The position numbers and the translations under genes are program-made. Source: Daphnia carinata (taxonomy: Eukaryota > Arthropoda > Branchiopoda > Diplostraca > Daphniidae). From it: a stretch of 64,000 bases of DNA. This document shows positions 1 through 12,604 of the stretch, piece by piece. Position 1 is the stretch's first letter. Each line of letters begins with the position of its first letter. The notes beneath the pieces are model-generated. The model worked only from the letters and a program-made list of their open reading frames with translations, was not told where the DNA came from and did no database searches. Where the stretch lies: assembly GCF_022539665.2 (NCBI RefSeq), contig NC_081337.1, positions 9,338,679-9,402,678 of the forward strand. The letters are read 5' to 3'.

Positions 1-931
1 ATGCGACAATAAAAAAAGCCCGTAGCTCCGGCTACTGTTACACTCGTATACTAAACATACATCCATTGCCTAGCTCAGCATAGTTTTTTTTTTCCTACAA
101 CAAAACCAACGATACGGGTTCCTTTTTATATCATCCCTTTATCGATATGGAAAAATAATAAAAGAAGAGGGGGGTGTGTGTAAGCCCAGTTGGATATGGT
201 CAAAAGTCGGCCCTTTTGTAGATAGCCAAGAGCTTCCCTTTTTTTGTGTTGTTTTCTAGAAACACTGTAGAAGAACCAAAATTCATCAAATAATGAATCG
301 TATTCCTTTTTTATTATTCGGCTATGAAAACGCTGAAAGAGAAAGTGGTTTTGATAGTCTTCTTTTTGAAAAATTGTACAACCCAATATAGAATTTTTAT
401 TTTGGACTTTTGCGTGCGTGAAACCACCAGGAATGTGTCGAGCGAAACTCCCCGAAAGTAACGAAAAAAAATGACCGTCCTTTTCACGATCATTTGCCGG
501 AAGGTAATTGCACCCCAAAGACTCTCGTGTTATTTTTTATTTTTACTTTTCCGCCTATCCTCCCATTTGGCAACGATCGAAACTTACTCCGCGTGAGTTA
601 TGTGCCTGAATGCTTTTACAGGCAAACGGTGCGTGTTCGGTGCCGGACCGTACCTCCACCACGTTAATTACTTTTATCTACGCCGATCTAATGTCATGAA
701 CGTTAGATATATAGCCTGTAAGAGGAACACACACAGCAGGATAGTAGCGAAACAAAAAGTTGAAATAAAACTACCGACTTACTATTGTTATTGCTGTTGT
801 CTTTTTCGTTTTTGCCGGATGTGGATGTCCCGAATTGTGGGGGGGAAACGCGAAATGTACTTCGTGTGCCCGATGTGTTGGGCCGCTCCTTTCTTCTGGC
901 TTCGTCCAGGCTTCCTAGCTGCCCATTTAAG

Positions 932-937
<6 letters not shown>

Positions 938-963
<26 letters not shown>
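938..963. repeat. (CT)n microsatellite
   Basis: A pure CT dinucleotide run of about 26 bp followed directly by a T tract. It is a simple-sequence repeat with no coding frame. Confidence 0.95.
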
Positions 964-973
<10 letters not shown>

Positions 974-1310
974 CGCTTTTTAATGTTTTCGGAGGCACTG
1001 TGGAAGGAATGCCAAGAGTTGGTAAACTACTCAAAAAAGACGACAATATTGTGTTTGTTTATTCCTGGCACGTGGGACACCACTTGTATTTGAAGGAGGA
1101 AAAGTTGTCGCTGGAACACACAACAACTTTCGTGTAGTTTTTCTTTTAGCTGAGCAAAGGTCAACACGCTCACAGCATTTCAAATAAAAAATGTTTATTT
1201 CGTTCGTGTACGCTATTTTTAGTATTCTCGTCCTCTGTATGCGCGAAATATTTTTACAAACGACTGTCAATCAAAACTCCCACGTTTTCAACGGATTTAC
1301 GGCGGACACA

Positions 1311-1318
1311 TGACGTCA
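1311..1318. promoter_or_regulatory. consensus CRE palindrome TGACGTCA
   Basis: A perfect 8-bp cAMP-response element lies about 50 bp beyond the polyadenylation signal of the neighbouring minus-strand gene. A match of this length is expected about once per 65 kb by chance, so function is unproven. Confidence 0.25.
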
Positions 1319-1365
1319 GTTTTACATGCCGTTAAAGTGCACCTACATTCATCGAATTAATTAGC

Positions 1366-1371
1366 TTTATT
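1366..1371 (-). terminator. polyadenylation signal AATAAA
   Basis: A canonical AATAAA on the minus strand lies 23 bp past the stop codon of the thyroglobulin-repeat gene. This spacing fits a very short 3' UTR. Confidence 0.7.
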
Positions 1372-1393
1372 CAATTAAAGATGATTAATTGTT

Positions 1394-3761
1394 TTACTTG
1401 TCTGCGATGGGCACATAATCAGAGATTATGAAACCGTCCTGATCAACGCAAAAAGCTGCCCCTCCAATGGTTTGCATTGGCTCGTAATTGCCACCATTGT
1501 CACATTGGTAACTATGTGCTTTATTGGCATCCGCAAAAATGACTTGATCTCGTGCGCAATCTGCCCACAAAAAACGAGAAAAATTTAAATCGCCGTTCAA
1601 AAACAAAAAATTAACATGCGGTAATAGCTTACAGCATTTCTGTGTCAGCTCCGAATTGGTGTTGAGCTGGGTGGAGTAGGACCCAATGTTTACATTCGCC
1701 CGCCTTTTTTTTTAACACGAAAAAATAAAATTATAATAACACGTCAATTATCCCATGACAGTAAATGCTAGTTTCGTTTTTGTTTTTTTGCTCTATGCGT
1801 AGGTAGTAATTAGTTAATTACGTGCGGCAATAGCACTGGTTCCCATCGCACTGTTTAGCGTAGTAGGATCCATCGGGGTCACACTGAGGCGCAGCGAGCG
1901 TGATTGGATTACCTCCGTGGTAGTTCATTTCCTTTTTGATGAGTGCCAAAGCGTTGAACTGGCTGTCACAAGTCTTCAAGTAATTGAATCCCATGGTGGT
2001 CTCGTTGTCTGACATTTACTGTTTAAATATAGTCCTCTAAAATAACCTCATATATTTGAATTTACTTACAGCATGGCAGCGTTTTCCACATTGGGGCGTT
2101 TACGGCGTAGGAGACGGGCTGGCCCGATAGCACGTTGGCACAGTAACACATTCCACGGTTGCACTGCAGAGGCTCAAAATTGCCGTTAGATGAACAGTGA
2201 AAGGTGAGGTCTATGTTTTTTTTGTCCTTCTTGAGATCTTCTACCAGCCTCGAGCATTCTGTCGCAGCAATTAAGACTATTATTAGACAATGTTTATACC
2301 GATGCATTTATTTTAGAGTCGATATTCCGGCCAAGACATACGGCACTTCATTTGGTCGCGGTTTTCGATCCAGTCAAACCCGAAGATACGATTGCCTTCC
2401 TTGCTATAGCAGAAGCAGCTGTTGACCGTATGACAGAAATAGATTGGAAATGTTGACGATGTTTAATTTGACACAAGGATTTCTTTTAAGGATACCGTGG
2501 ATCAGCTCCATTGGTCTTGCATTGCACCGCTTTGTGGGATCCGTCAATGTCGCAATCAGGCTTCCACACTGGGTTATTGATGTCTTCAACATTACAGGTG
2601 TATTGCGACGGATCTTTTTGCAAAGGTTGAATGAAAAAAAAATACGTTAGAATTAATATTATATATTTTTAATTTTATTAATATTTTATTTTTTTTTTTG
2701 CTAGCTATTAGAATTGACAACGCTGGACTTTAAAAAAAAAAAAAGCAAGGGAGGCGTGAGAGATGACGATTATATGGAGAGAGGAACTCATATTGCATAA
2801 GGAAATTCGACAAGAGTCGCATTCAATGATCCGCGTTTTATCTCCATCCCTATATAAAATAACAACGTAACATTAAACGCAAGAAACGTGAACGCCCAAG
2901 AAAATGAAATGACTTTGCTTTCATATAATGATGGCCGTCGTCGAATGGTTTTGAGTCGGTAACAACCGATCTCGGCACGTATCACGGCAACGCACGCCAA
3001 ATTCGGTTTGTCATTCGTGCCAGAAAGGAAATCCTAATTATAACTTTTGTTCGTAGTAAAATCTAACTTCAGGTGTTCAGGTGTAGAAGAAACTCAAGGC
3101 TCTTTTATGGGGAAATTTTGATAGCTTCCCATTGAAGGAGTTTATCCTGTCCCTTAAACTTTCAATTAGAATTTCAATTAAACTATTTTTAATTGACGAA
3201 AAAAAGATCTCACACTTTAAGCTTGTTTCAGTTGGGTTGGCAATTGTTTCAAAATTTCAGGCTACGAATAATTATTTTGTTTTGTGCTTGTCTAGGTATG
3301 TCCTCACTTACATGCAGAGCATTTTGTGTTCACACATTTCAATCCAGGGGCACAATCTTGACTTGCCACTACAGGTGGAGTTTTTGTGGCATTGAGGATA
3401 ATTGAGCCCTTCACCGTGAACAGGTTTTTCACATCAAAAGTTAATTGAGTCTCTCCTTGACAGGGTTGATTTGGTCCTAAAAAATTAACAGGAAAACTTA
3501 TTTTTATAAATCTTGGCATGAAGAATAATGCGACGTGAGTTGAAATTATACTCTTGTCATGCAATAAGTATAGATTGTTTTACCTTTCAGTTGGACACAT
3601 CCTGGACAACAACCACACATTACAGCATTGTTCGAGTAAAGGGTACCATCAGGACAGTCAAAAGGATTGAAGCTTTGTGTACAGCTTACTAGGCTACAGT
3701 CAAGAGGGCATCCATAGCTCACATCCAACAATGCAAAGAGGAAAAGGTAGAAAAATTTCAT
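1394..3761 (-). CDS. secreted thyroglobulin type-1 repeat protein, 383 aa, 8 exons
   Basis: Exons run 3761-3584, 3476-3312, 2613-2496, 2418-2342, 2258-2070, 2008-1822, 1703-1633 and 1560-1394. All junctions are GT..AG and the total is 1152 nt. The start gives a signal peptide of about 17 residues (MKFFYLFLFALLDVSYG). A Cys-dense module with CGCCPGC follows, resembling insect fungal-protease-inhibitor-like domains. Then come four thyroglobulin type-1-like units, recognised by DGSH..VQC..CFC, GNFEPLQC..CYC, DGSYYAKQC..CYC and GNYEPMQ..FCVD. Thyroglobulin type-1 domains often inhibit cysteine or aspartic proteases; that role is inferred here. Most introns are phase 1, so the units can be duplicated as exons, and each of the last units has a small phase-2 split near its CYC motif. 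The last unit lacks the usual Cys before the FCVD motif. No gene symbol can be assigned. Confidence 0.85.
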
Positions 3762-5116
3762 TTTTATTTCCCAAACAATAGCTGTAATGATCCAATTCCT
3801 TTTTGACAACTGAAACCTACCCGGGATACAACAGATTATTATCAAGATTTTTATCAGGATACAGTCAGTTAGATTCCAGTGTGTCGGCAATAGAGTGCGG
3901 AGGGAGGGGCATTTCGCAATTGCTTCACGCCGATAACATTTAGGCGTAGCTAGCAAGAGAGCTCAACTAACTTGTTGCACGGTTGCATGGTGACGTCTAT
4001 AATAACGTTCATAGCATGACTAGGATGGGCGTGCCATTGCGTTTTTAAGTTAACACATTTGACATTTATTCTACTTTTGTGTAGAAATTTTCTCTTTTCC
4101 CATCCATTAGAGAATTGTTTTGTCGTCATTATGTTAGCACAGTTATTCTTTTAAAGCGTAACTGGTTCGGTGGGAGGCTACGACCTTGGGGAACTACGCA
4201 TTCCATTAAAAATTTTATTTATTCATTTATCTCACATTTTCAGAATTATTCTTTTTCGAAATGTGAGCGAAGCGTAGGTTGTAAATGTACAGCTCCTCTT
4301 AGTTCTAGGAAAGGTGACCTAAAAACATTGCGTAAGATATCAACCACCTTTCTTTTTCTTTTTTTAAGGGGGGGGATTCGCAGAAAGTACGTTAACTTTT
4401 TTCTAATGTCTGCGTGACCTTCTGACTGATCACACTGGTATTATCTATCTTTTTTCTACTGTTTTTTCCGCTTTCATGGGGCCTTTTATTCTGAAACCAA
4501 CATTTATTGGATCTTGTTTTTCAATTTCTGTTTTCTGTAGACAATGCGCTTAAAAATCTTACACTTTAGAAAAAATGAAAATGTTAGAATTTTGTATCAC
4601 AAGAACTAGTTATGGTATTTATTCACGGAACCGTACGAACAAATTTCGTGCTTGGATACATAACACGTCTTACCGCAAAAATTTGAAATAAACACATTTC
4701 CCGCGGAAATTAAATTGATTTCTGAAATTTAGTATCTTTTTTTACTCCTAGGTGGCATTCCGATTGGCCCTTCCCATTTCGAGCTGGAGGCGCTGCATTT
4801 CCCTTTTTGGCACACGTCATCCCCCTTTCCCTTCCTCTTTGGGTCCGTCTGTCCTAGTTCGAGCAGCCTTCAGTGAGTACCATACGATCATTGCAAACGA
4901 ATTCTCGTTTTAGATTAATTAATTTCACCACATTGTGGAAACGTGTTTGAAATCAGGGCAAATATTTTAAAGGAACTTAAATTTTTTTAGAAAGATAACC
5001 GTAGTTGATCCAATCACGTGGCTCACATTGCACCACGTGGTTGTTGCTGGCTTTCAAACGTTAGGGGCTCTGAGTGTTCAGTTCTTTCACGTCAGGTTCA
5101 CTAGAAGAAGGGAGTC
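3762..5116. other. intergenic region between divergent genes
   Basis: This separates the minus-strand thyroglobulin-repeat gene from the plus-strand Kelch gene. No protein frame is convincing. A short TATA-like stretch (GATAAAAAT on the minus strand near 3848) and a possible 5' UTR intron precede the left gene. Near 4800-4870 a C/T-rich stretch ends in a good splice donor (CA|GTGAGT at 4871), which could be an extra non-coding first exon of the Kelch gene. Confidence 0.4.
5015..5039. promoter_or_regulatory. pair of CACGTG E-boxes
   Basis: Two CACGTG palindromes sit at 5015-5020 and 5034-5039, 14 bp apart and about 80-100 bp upstream of the TATA box at 5117. CACGTG is the classical site for MYC/MAX, USF or clock-type bHLH factors. 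Their pairing and position suggest a promoter-proximal element of the Kelch gene. Confidence 0.45.
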
Positions 5117-5160
5117 TATTTAAAAAGCCGGTCTAGCTGTTCCCAGCTTCTCTTCAGACA
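5117..5160 (+). promoter_or_regulatory. TATA box and initiator of the Kelch gene
   Basis: TATTTAAAA at 5117-5125 is followed by an arthropod-like initiator TTCAGACA at 5153-5160. The spacing is slightly longer than ideal. Directly downstream is a short leader that reaches a weak donor (GAAAG|GTCCAT at 5198), and then an acceptor at 5364. Confidence 0.5.
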
Positions 5161-5364
5161 GCCGTGTCCGTAGACAGAGCTCCTCAGCGTTCCGAAAGGT
5201 CCATTTTCGTAGTTTTTCCCCCTGCTTTTTTTGTTTGTTTACTATTGGCGTCACAATTTTATACATCACAAATTGCCCTTTGATTTTTTTCTCACTCGTG
5301 ATTTAGATTAAGGTGTCTGTCATGCAATGTAATCTTTTAACTATTGACACATTTATTTTTACAG

Positions 5365-5578
5365 AAAGCTTTTGAGTTTTCTTATCGCCATCCCTCCACC
5401 ACATCCATCGCCGTCTCGTTCTGCACCTCATTCGTAGTTTTTTATTCAATTGCCAGCATGAAACTCGAAGGAAGAGGTATTCATTTACATTTGCTTATTT
5501 TCTTTCTTAGGCGTAAATAATGGTGGACGTCATTGTGTCAGGGTTTCTGTTTTGTTTTTTTCATATATTTTAGGTATT

Positions 5579-5625
<47 letters not shown>

Positions 5626-8600
5626 CTTTCTCTATGTGACTTGAGACACGTTCGCCAACCAAAAACTGGTTTTCATTTTCTTAGGCTGTTGTTGGGCCGT
5701 TTTTTTTGTCTTAGAGTTAACGTGGTACAGAACCCCACTGTATGCACTAAAATGCCCTCCTACCTATGGGGTCGATTTTGAACTGGGCGTTCAACAAGAA
5801 CGTCCATGACAACGACCTTCAGATTGCCATAGAAACCCGATAGAACTCTCGAATGTTTTTACATAATGTATGAAAGGAAGTTAAGAGGAGTGTTATCTTT
5901 CTTGTTGCTAGGCGACGGGGCGAAGACTTTAGTTTATTGTCATCTTTTGGGGTTGTTGGGGCTGGAACTTTGATACCTTGACCTAGATTTGCCACTCCAA
6001 AAGAGGGGCGATATTTTGTGAGAACATTGAACTCGTCTTGTCAGTACGTTGTACCCAATGGAACTCTCCGTTGTTTTTATGACGCATTGACCAGCACTTG
6101 CCGAAACCGTTCCGTATCCAATTGCAGGAAGGCTCTTGGCTGATGTTTGCAATCAGCCATAATGGCTGGGAACGTCTGGCTTTTGCTGGCCCCAACAGGC
6201 AGCCGAATTTCGCTCATTGACCTGCCCTCTAGCGTACTGGCGCTGTATTTGGCTTGACGCTGGGAGCTACAGACGGGCCGATTTTTTTTTCTTTTTAAAT
6301 GGCGCCTACGGTTTTACCAAGTTACCTGAAACACCTTTTTGTTGGTCTACGCGAGCACCTGACTCTGCCATTTCCCTCCCACCGCTATTCGTTTGGTTTT
6401 TTTTTTTTTCAAGGAAATCCGGCGATTTTTATAAATAACTTTTGTGATGAAGACGGGGAAATGTATTCGAACCGTGTGACAATATCTTTCGTCTGGTAGA
6501 ATGCCAGTTGGGCTATCGTTTATCGCTCATTTTCTGGCTCGTCATTTCTTTTGACTTTTTGGCGCTGTTTAGAAGGGTGGGTCAGAATACAAGATTTCGC
6601 TCATCTTTTGGACACAGACTTGTAAAAATAAACTTTTTCTACACACATAGGATTAAAAAGGCGGAAGCCCCAGAGTTCCAGTTCACATTGTTTTTTTTTG
6701 TTCTAAAAGGGCTAGTTTGTTTTTAACTACCGTATTTTTAGATGAGCATGAGTTCCAGCGAAGGGGGGTGTGTTCACCGTCACGTTCGTAACGTATCAAA
6801 CGTCGTCGTACTATATAAAGTTTATATTTAGCTACTGGGATCTCGTTGATCCAAATTTACAGTCTCGAAAAAACAAGTGAATGAACGACACATTACGACA
6901 TTAATGAAGTAATCACTGATTTTGTGAAAATCACGACTTTATTGCCATTTTCCGGGTCACGAGTTTTGCGCAGACTTGACGTAGAATGTTGACGACTTTT
7001 AAATGACTTTGGGTAACAAACAAAAGCGAGAAACTAGTTTTAGGCCGAAATATCGCGTTAACGAACGACTTAGAACGTCACGTATTTGTATCTTTGGTAC
7101 GTTGGCTAATAACTCGGTATCACGTGGCTTCTCCAGGTTTTGTTAGGACAAGCAAGGCATGACAATAGTGAACAGTGACAAAAAGCATCCAGGGAGTCGA
7201 GATCAAAACAATGCGTCATGTGAAATTTACTAATTTAATCAGCGAATTGTTATCACCATGGGTTCTATTTCAACATGGCGTTTCTGTAGTTTCACAACTT
7301 TATTGGGCTTCTCTTCAAAACTTTTGTTTGGGTTCCATTTCAAATCCGGTTGATTCCGCCAGTCACGTGAGGTGTGAATCACGCAGCGACACGCCTTGTC
7401 ACGCTACCTGTCGCCGAGCTAAATGATCCCGTCCTTTTCCCGCTATCCATTTTGTCTTATAATTTATTAAAACAAAAATTTTTGTCTCAATTATTCAGTT
7501 CCTTTGTTTCGTGGCCAAGACGTTGTGTATTTGGCGTTCGTGGCGCTACGTGTTTTGTTTAGCCGGGCATTTGTTTCTGGGACGGATCGTAGAAAGAGAG
7601 AAAAAACGTGGTACGTGATGAGTTGAAAGTCTTAATACGTCATCGATCAAACAACAGCGCACGTGATGTGTTTTGCGCAGGCGCCATTCACCAACCGATT
7701 TAAAGGGATTCTCTTTCCAAAAGGCCACGATCAATAATTGAGAAGGAGAGCGTGCGCTTTCGGGAAGACTGAGAAAAGGGCGGTTCGTAAGACGAGAAAG
7801 TGGTGGTGGACGTAGTGTTGAAAGTTCTCTGGGTGCGAGTAGTAGTGTCCCCGGCGTCCCTTAGGCTCCTGCGTCTTGGTGGGGTTTGGGCAGACACCTG
7901 ACGTTGGCCTTAGTCCTCGTTTCTTTTTGCCCTTCCTGTCAGATTTTTTTTTATCGTTTTCTTCTCTTTAATTTTGACCTTCCCTGCACCTTCAGGTAGG
8001 TTTATTTCTTATGTCTTTTACTTTTGATGTAATAGAAAAGAAAATTATCTTCGAAGCGAAAAGACGCTCCCCCTCCATTTTTCTTTGAATGTCCCCGAAG
8101 GTCTTTTGTTGTTGACATTTAAGAAGGGTTGAAGAAAGATTAGAATCAAAACTAAGGGGTGGTATTTTGGTTCTTACGTTTTCAGTCATTTTCGAGGATT
8201 CCGCCAGTTCCGACTGTGTCGTGGAAAATAATCCGTTTATTTCGTTTCCCAATTGTTTTCCTGCCCTTGGTAAAGAAGATTGTCGTTGTTTCTGGAAAGT
8301 CCTTCGTTGTTTGAAAGCATTATTGTCATTTGCAACTCGTTGCAAATCACAGTTAGTTTCTAATAACGCAATACCTTTTGTTTGTGTTTTGTTATCGTTG
8401 CTAACTTGTAGCTCGTTGAAAATGATTGACGTTGGATGTTCGATCGACAATGGCGTCGTTTTGGCACGCGTAACAACAGCGTGGGAAACGAGGAACTTAA
8501 CAAACAAAAAATAAAAAAACAGAGGGTAGTCGGATTTCCCGTCAGTATCTCGGTCGCGTTGATTTGTGTTAGCATATTATCGTGATGGGTTTGTAATCAC

Positions 8601-11600
8601 CATGTCACGTAGCCCCCGCGTGTTATTTCCAATGTTTTCGTTATTCGTAATCATTTGCGGTCAGGCGCTTTGTCTACTGTACGAATTTATTGGGCTACGA
8701 ATTAGTTATATTAAGGAATTAAGCCAATTACTTTGACCAGAATTGCATGACGTGATGAAATTGTGTCAAAAAAAAGAATGCGCCTATTGCGTGTGGTTGT
8801 ACGGTTGCAACCGGAAAGGTCACAATCGATTTATTTAATGCTAAAATGTGGACTTAACGTTTGTGTTCTTTTGAATTCATTTTTTGCGTGACTTATTTAG
8901 AGTTAGCGACCATGGCTATGGGTGCTGCCACGGCGACGACGACCAACGGCGACGCTTCACCGGTCGACATGCCCGGCCGTCGCCTTTACGCTAATGGCGC
9001 AGAGGAGAAGAACGGAGCCAGTCATCACCACAAATATAAACAATCGTCACGATCGTCAGACGACGACGATGTGCCTGACGATGACTCGATCGTGGAACGG
9101 ACGCCTTCCATGATTTTCACCGATGCCGAATACAATTCGAGCACGTTGCAGGGCCTCTCCAAGCTGCGCAAGAATCGACAATTTTGCGATGTCATTCTGC
9201 AGGTGCGTGTTCTGTTTTTCGATAATTGTTTCATGCGTTTTGGCCCACGTCGTAGATCGACGTAACCTACTGCGCCCGATGAATCATCCGTTTGTTTACA
9301 TAACAAAAGCTTGATATTTCTTTACCCGTCTAGTTGTGTGTGTGTGTGTGTGTACCTTAAGTGTCTCGCGTACATTCTGTTTTTAGACGCCTGGCCGTCT
9401 GCTGACGTTACAAAAAAAAGACGACGAATAACTGCGTTTCTTTTTTTTTGCCACTTTTCTTTTTAAGGCGCTCCAAATTTTCTCTTATGCATTGCCAAAT
9501 CCTTTTTTTGAAACTAGAGAATCGATAAGAACGGCCATGGCGTTTTGCCCATCTTGATGTGGCAAAGAGTCTAACAAGATGGGCCAAATTCCAATAGTTT
9601 GGCCAATAACTTGACAGACTTTTATAATGTGCTACTACTGCTTAACAGCATTTACTATAATTTGTTCCTTTCATTTGTTTTAACTGTCAGGTGGGGACGT
9701 GGGAGATTCCGGCACATCGGGTGATCCTGGCCTGCTGCAGCCCGTACCTGTTCGAGCTGTTTTCGACGGACGATGGCGGCAAGTGCAGCGAGGAGAACAT
9801 CATCACCTACAAGCTCAACGGCGGCTTTGAGAAGGATTCGTTCGAGCAACTCATCAACTACGCCTACACGGGAAAGTAAGCGCTGCCTTCCGTGGCGAGT
9901 TGTGCGCCGGTTCGACATTCATTTGCCGTCGTCTTTACAAACCCTCCCACCGCCACCCAATCTCTTTCCTTCCCTTCACTCTTTTTTTTTTTTTTCACAC
10001 CAAAACCTTTTTTCCTCCAATGTTTCCGATCCTTCCTCAAATCCTCCCGTATGATTTCCTACAATACCAGAATGGAAGTGGTGGCCAGTCAGGTCAAGGC
10101 GGTGTACGTGGCGGCGGCCAGGCTAAAGATGGAGCGAGTCGTCAACTACTGCGCCCAGTACCTTGTCGACCATCTGGATCCTGCCACGGCCATCGAGATC
10201 CGTTCCCTGCCCGGTATCCAGCGCAATTCGGAGTTGGCGGCCCGAGTCGATGCCTATCTGGCCGCAGAGGTAGCTTGCCTGCACCAAAGACACTCTCGTC
10301 GACTCCATTCCGTATCGTTTTCTTTTGTTTGTTCCCCCAGATAACGAGCGTGGCTACCACCAAGGCCCTGCGCAACCTGCCTCTGGTCCAGGTGGAGGTG
10401 TTGGCCTCTTCTCGCGAGGAGATGGCTCTACGCGATGCCAATGTGACCATCCTTTGCAATTTGGTTTTGGAATGGATTCATCGCAACTGGGAACCCGCTC
10501 AGCTCAACGTCGACCAGCTGACGGCCAAAGTATTTTTATTTTTTTATTTTTTTCCCGTACCAGTTTCGATGCTTTTCTTTGTGCTTTGACAGACGCATTT
10601 GCTCTACCTGAATTTGGACAACTCCCTTCACGATTGTGTGGACATTGAAAGCGGCGATGTAATTGATTCGGATATTGTTCAAGATTACAAAAAGATGTCG
10701 ATCCGTCTTTCCCAGCCGGGCGGCAAGGTTGCATCATTACTCAAATTCTTTTTTGTTTCCGCAAATATGATGTCTGATGTTTATTGATTTTTTTAGAACA
10801 AACGCCGAGGTTCGTCACAGCAACCGTCTCGTCCTCGCCACTCCCTCTACAGGTATAATATCTTATCTTATGAATTCAAACGTTTGATACAAATCATTGC
10901 TTTACGTTGTTTCATTCGTAGCCGCAACATTTCAGAAGTGGCCACTGGTTCCGAAACAATCCCAGAAGAGTTGGAATGGCGTGTAGTTGCGGCAACGCAG
11001 ATGGGGGAAAAGAGTATCATGGCATTGACAGTTATCAACGGACGCATGACCAACTTGTCCGTTCTTCAGAGACTAAATGCTGCCCATAATGGTGCAAGGT
11101 ACGTTACCTAATTATCCATGTTAAATTATTCCTGAAATAATTGTGTTCGTTTTTTGTTTCTTTTTAGCTATAATGATGGTACTTTCACGCCCCTGTCAAC
11201 CCCAGGACAGTCTAGACCGCCCAGCGTTGAGCGATCGGCTGAAACTCTCAGCGCCATTCCTCACATGAGCACACCGCGTTGTGCCGTTGGATGTGCCAAT
11301 TTGAACAACGCGCTATTCGTTTGTGGTAAGTAGACTTACTCGTCCGTGCGTTTAGCAGACAGTAAAATAATGAAGCAAAATTACGTTCAGGCGGCTACGA
11401 TCGGGGTGAGTGTTTGCGGACAGTGGAGCTCTACGATCCACTGCTCAACCGCTGGAGCCAATTGCCGTCCATGCGTGAGGCTCGCGGTCGATTTGACATC
11501 ACCGTCATCGATGGCAAAGTCTATGCTGTCGGTGGTTGTAACGGGACCACCGAGTTGGCAACGGCCGAAGTCTACAACAGTGATAACTCCAAATGGACGG

Positions 11601-12604
11601 CCCTGCCTCCATTGGAACTGGCCCGTTCGAATGTTGGTAAGTAGCCATGCAATTATTCCCAAGCAGATTGCTCAACAACTAATCTTGCCATTTTACAGCT
11701 GTTTGCGATCTCGCTGGAAAGGTGTATGTTATTGGTGGTTGGAATGGACAGTGTGGTATGAAGCAGTGCAATATCTTTGACCCCGTTGAAGGAAAATGGA
11801 CTGAAATTGAACCTCTTAACTACGGTAATACTAATCCACTTTAGGCAAATTTATTGATTATGTTAAACATTTTTTATACTTTAATTTGGTATTCAGGCCG
11901 GTATCAAGCTGCCGTAACCACCAGACTGGGTAAACTTTATGCCGTGGGTGGATGTGACGCTTGGAACTGTTTGAACACTGTGGAGGTCTTTGATCCTGAA
12001 ACCGGGGTGTGGGACTTCTTGCCGCCTATGAACACCGCTCGTAGAGGATGCGGTGTCACTCTTTATCAAAGTAAGATTATGCATGTACTTGTGTCATGGC
12101 TCTCTTCTAACCGTTTGGATATTTAATCTTGTAGACAAGTTGTACGTTGTTGGTGGCTCGGATGGCACCCAATCTCTATGTACGACAGAAGTATACGATT
12201 TTGAGACCAATACGTGGTCACCTGGACCGTCCATGACTTCTTGCAGGGCTAATATTAGCGTTACAGTAATCGATGGCAAACTTTTTGCCGTTGGTGGATT
12301 TTCTGGTATTGTTTTACAAATGCCTTATTTATTTCCATAACAAATTTGCGTTAAATTTTGTTTTTCTTGGCTCACAGGAAAAGTCTTTTTAAACAGTGTT
12401 GAATACTTGGACCCCGAGTCGATGGAATGGACGACATTTGTCAACAGGTCGTCAGCCGAAGATACGCGATCAGAGGCTAGTGCTTTCAGCCGAAGAGAGT
12501 CGCAAATAACTTTACCTCCCGTCGACGAGGAAAACGTCGAAGAGAAAATTCCAAGTAATCAAGTTGATTCTAGCGGATGCGAATCAGATGAACATTCGTC
12601 GTAA
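5365..12604 (+). CDS. IVNS1ABP: BTB-BACK-Kelch protein, IVNS1ABP (KLHL39) orthologue
   Basis: Main coding exons are 8912-9202, 9691-9875, 10071-10269, 10341-10529, 10593-10727, 10797-10852, 10922-11098, 11168-11325, 11391-11636, 11699-11824, 11897-12070, 12135-12305 and 12378-12604. From the ATG at 8912 this gives 777 aa. An upstream exon (5365-5476, ATG at 5458) joins in frame to 8901, adding ten residues for 787 aa. The order is a disordered head, BTB (FCDVILQV..AHRVILACCSPYLFELF, about 90-200), BACK, a variable linker, and six Kelch repeats (about 460-720) with the GG pairs intact (FVCGG, YAVGG, YVIGG, YAVGG, YVVGG, FAVGG). A Ser/Glu-rich tail follows. The fourth repeat has CDAWNCLNTVE, close to human IVNS1ABP. 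Family members bind actin and act as CUL3 adaptors. Orthology is by recognition, not a search. Confidence 0.92.
5477..8900 (+). other. long first intron with possible alternative leader exons
   Basis: This lies between the leader coding exon and the exon starting at 8901. It contains a 39-bp T tract. A GC-richer stretch (7700-7995) ends in a strong donor (TTCAG|GTAGGT at 7995), which could be an alternative non-coding first exon with its own promoter. No other coding sequence was recognised; the open frames here are short and in low-complexity DNA. Confidence 0.45.
5584..5622. repeat. poly-T tract, 39 bp
   Basis: An uninterrupted run of T in the first intron of the Kelch gene, 100 bp after the leader exon. 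It could be a slippage product or the tail of an old retroposed sequence on the minus strand. Confidence 0.95.
9335..9353. repeat. (TG)n microsatellite
   Basis: About nine TG units lie inside an intron of the Kelch gene. Confidence 0.95.

Larger units (their letters stand above)
1..1365. other. non-coding left edge
   Basis: No gene is supported here. Open frames in this stretch are short, lack family resemblance and run through homopolymers. It holds a CT microsatellite and a consensus cAMP-response palindrome, listed separately. It ends at the polyadenylation signal of the minus-strand gene to its right. Confidence 0.5.

Noticed and set aside
7992-8575. Minus-strand frame of 171 codons in the Kelch gene's first intron, plus an overlapping plus-strand frame
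   Set aside because: Both strands are open over the same stretch, there are no motifs, and no splice partners were found; probably chance, though it is the longest unexplained frame in the left half.
8992-9306. Minus-strand 93-codon frame over the first Kelch exon
   Set aside because: Antisense of a coding exon with strong orthology on the other strand.
10142-10737. Minus-strand frames across the Kelch gene
   Set aside because: They overlap well-supported BTB/BACK exons and have no family resemblance; they are shadows.
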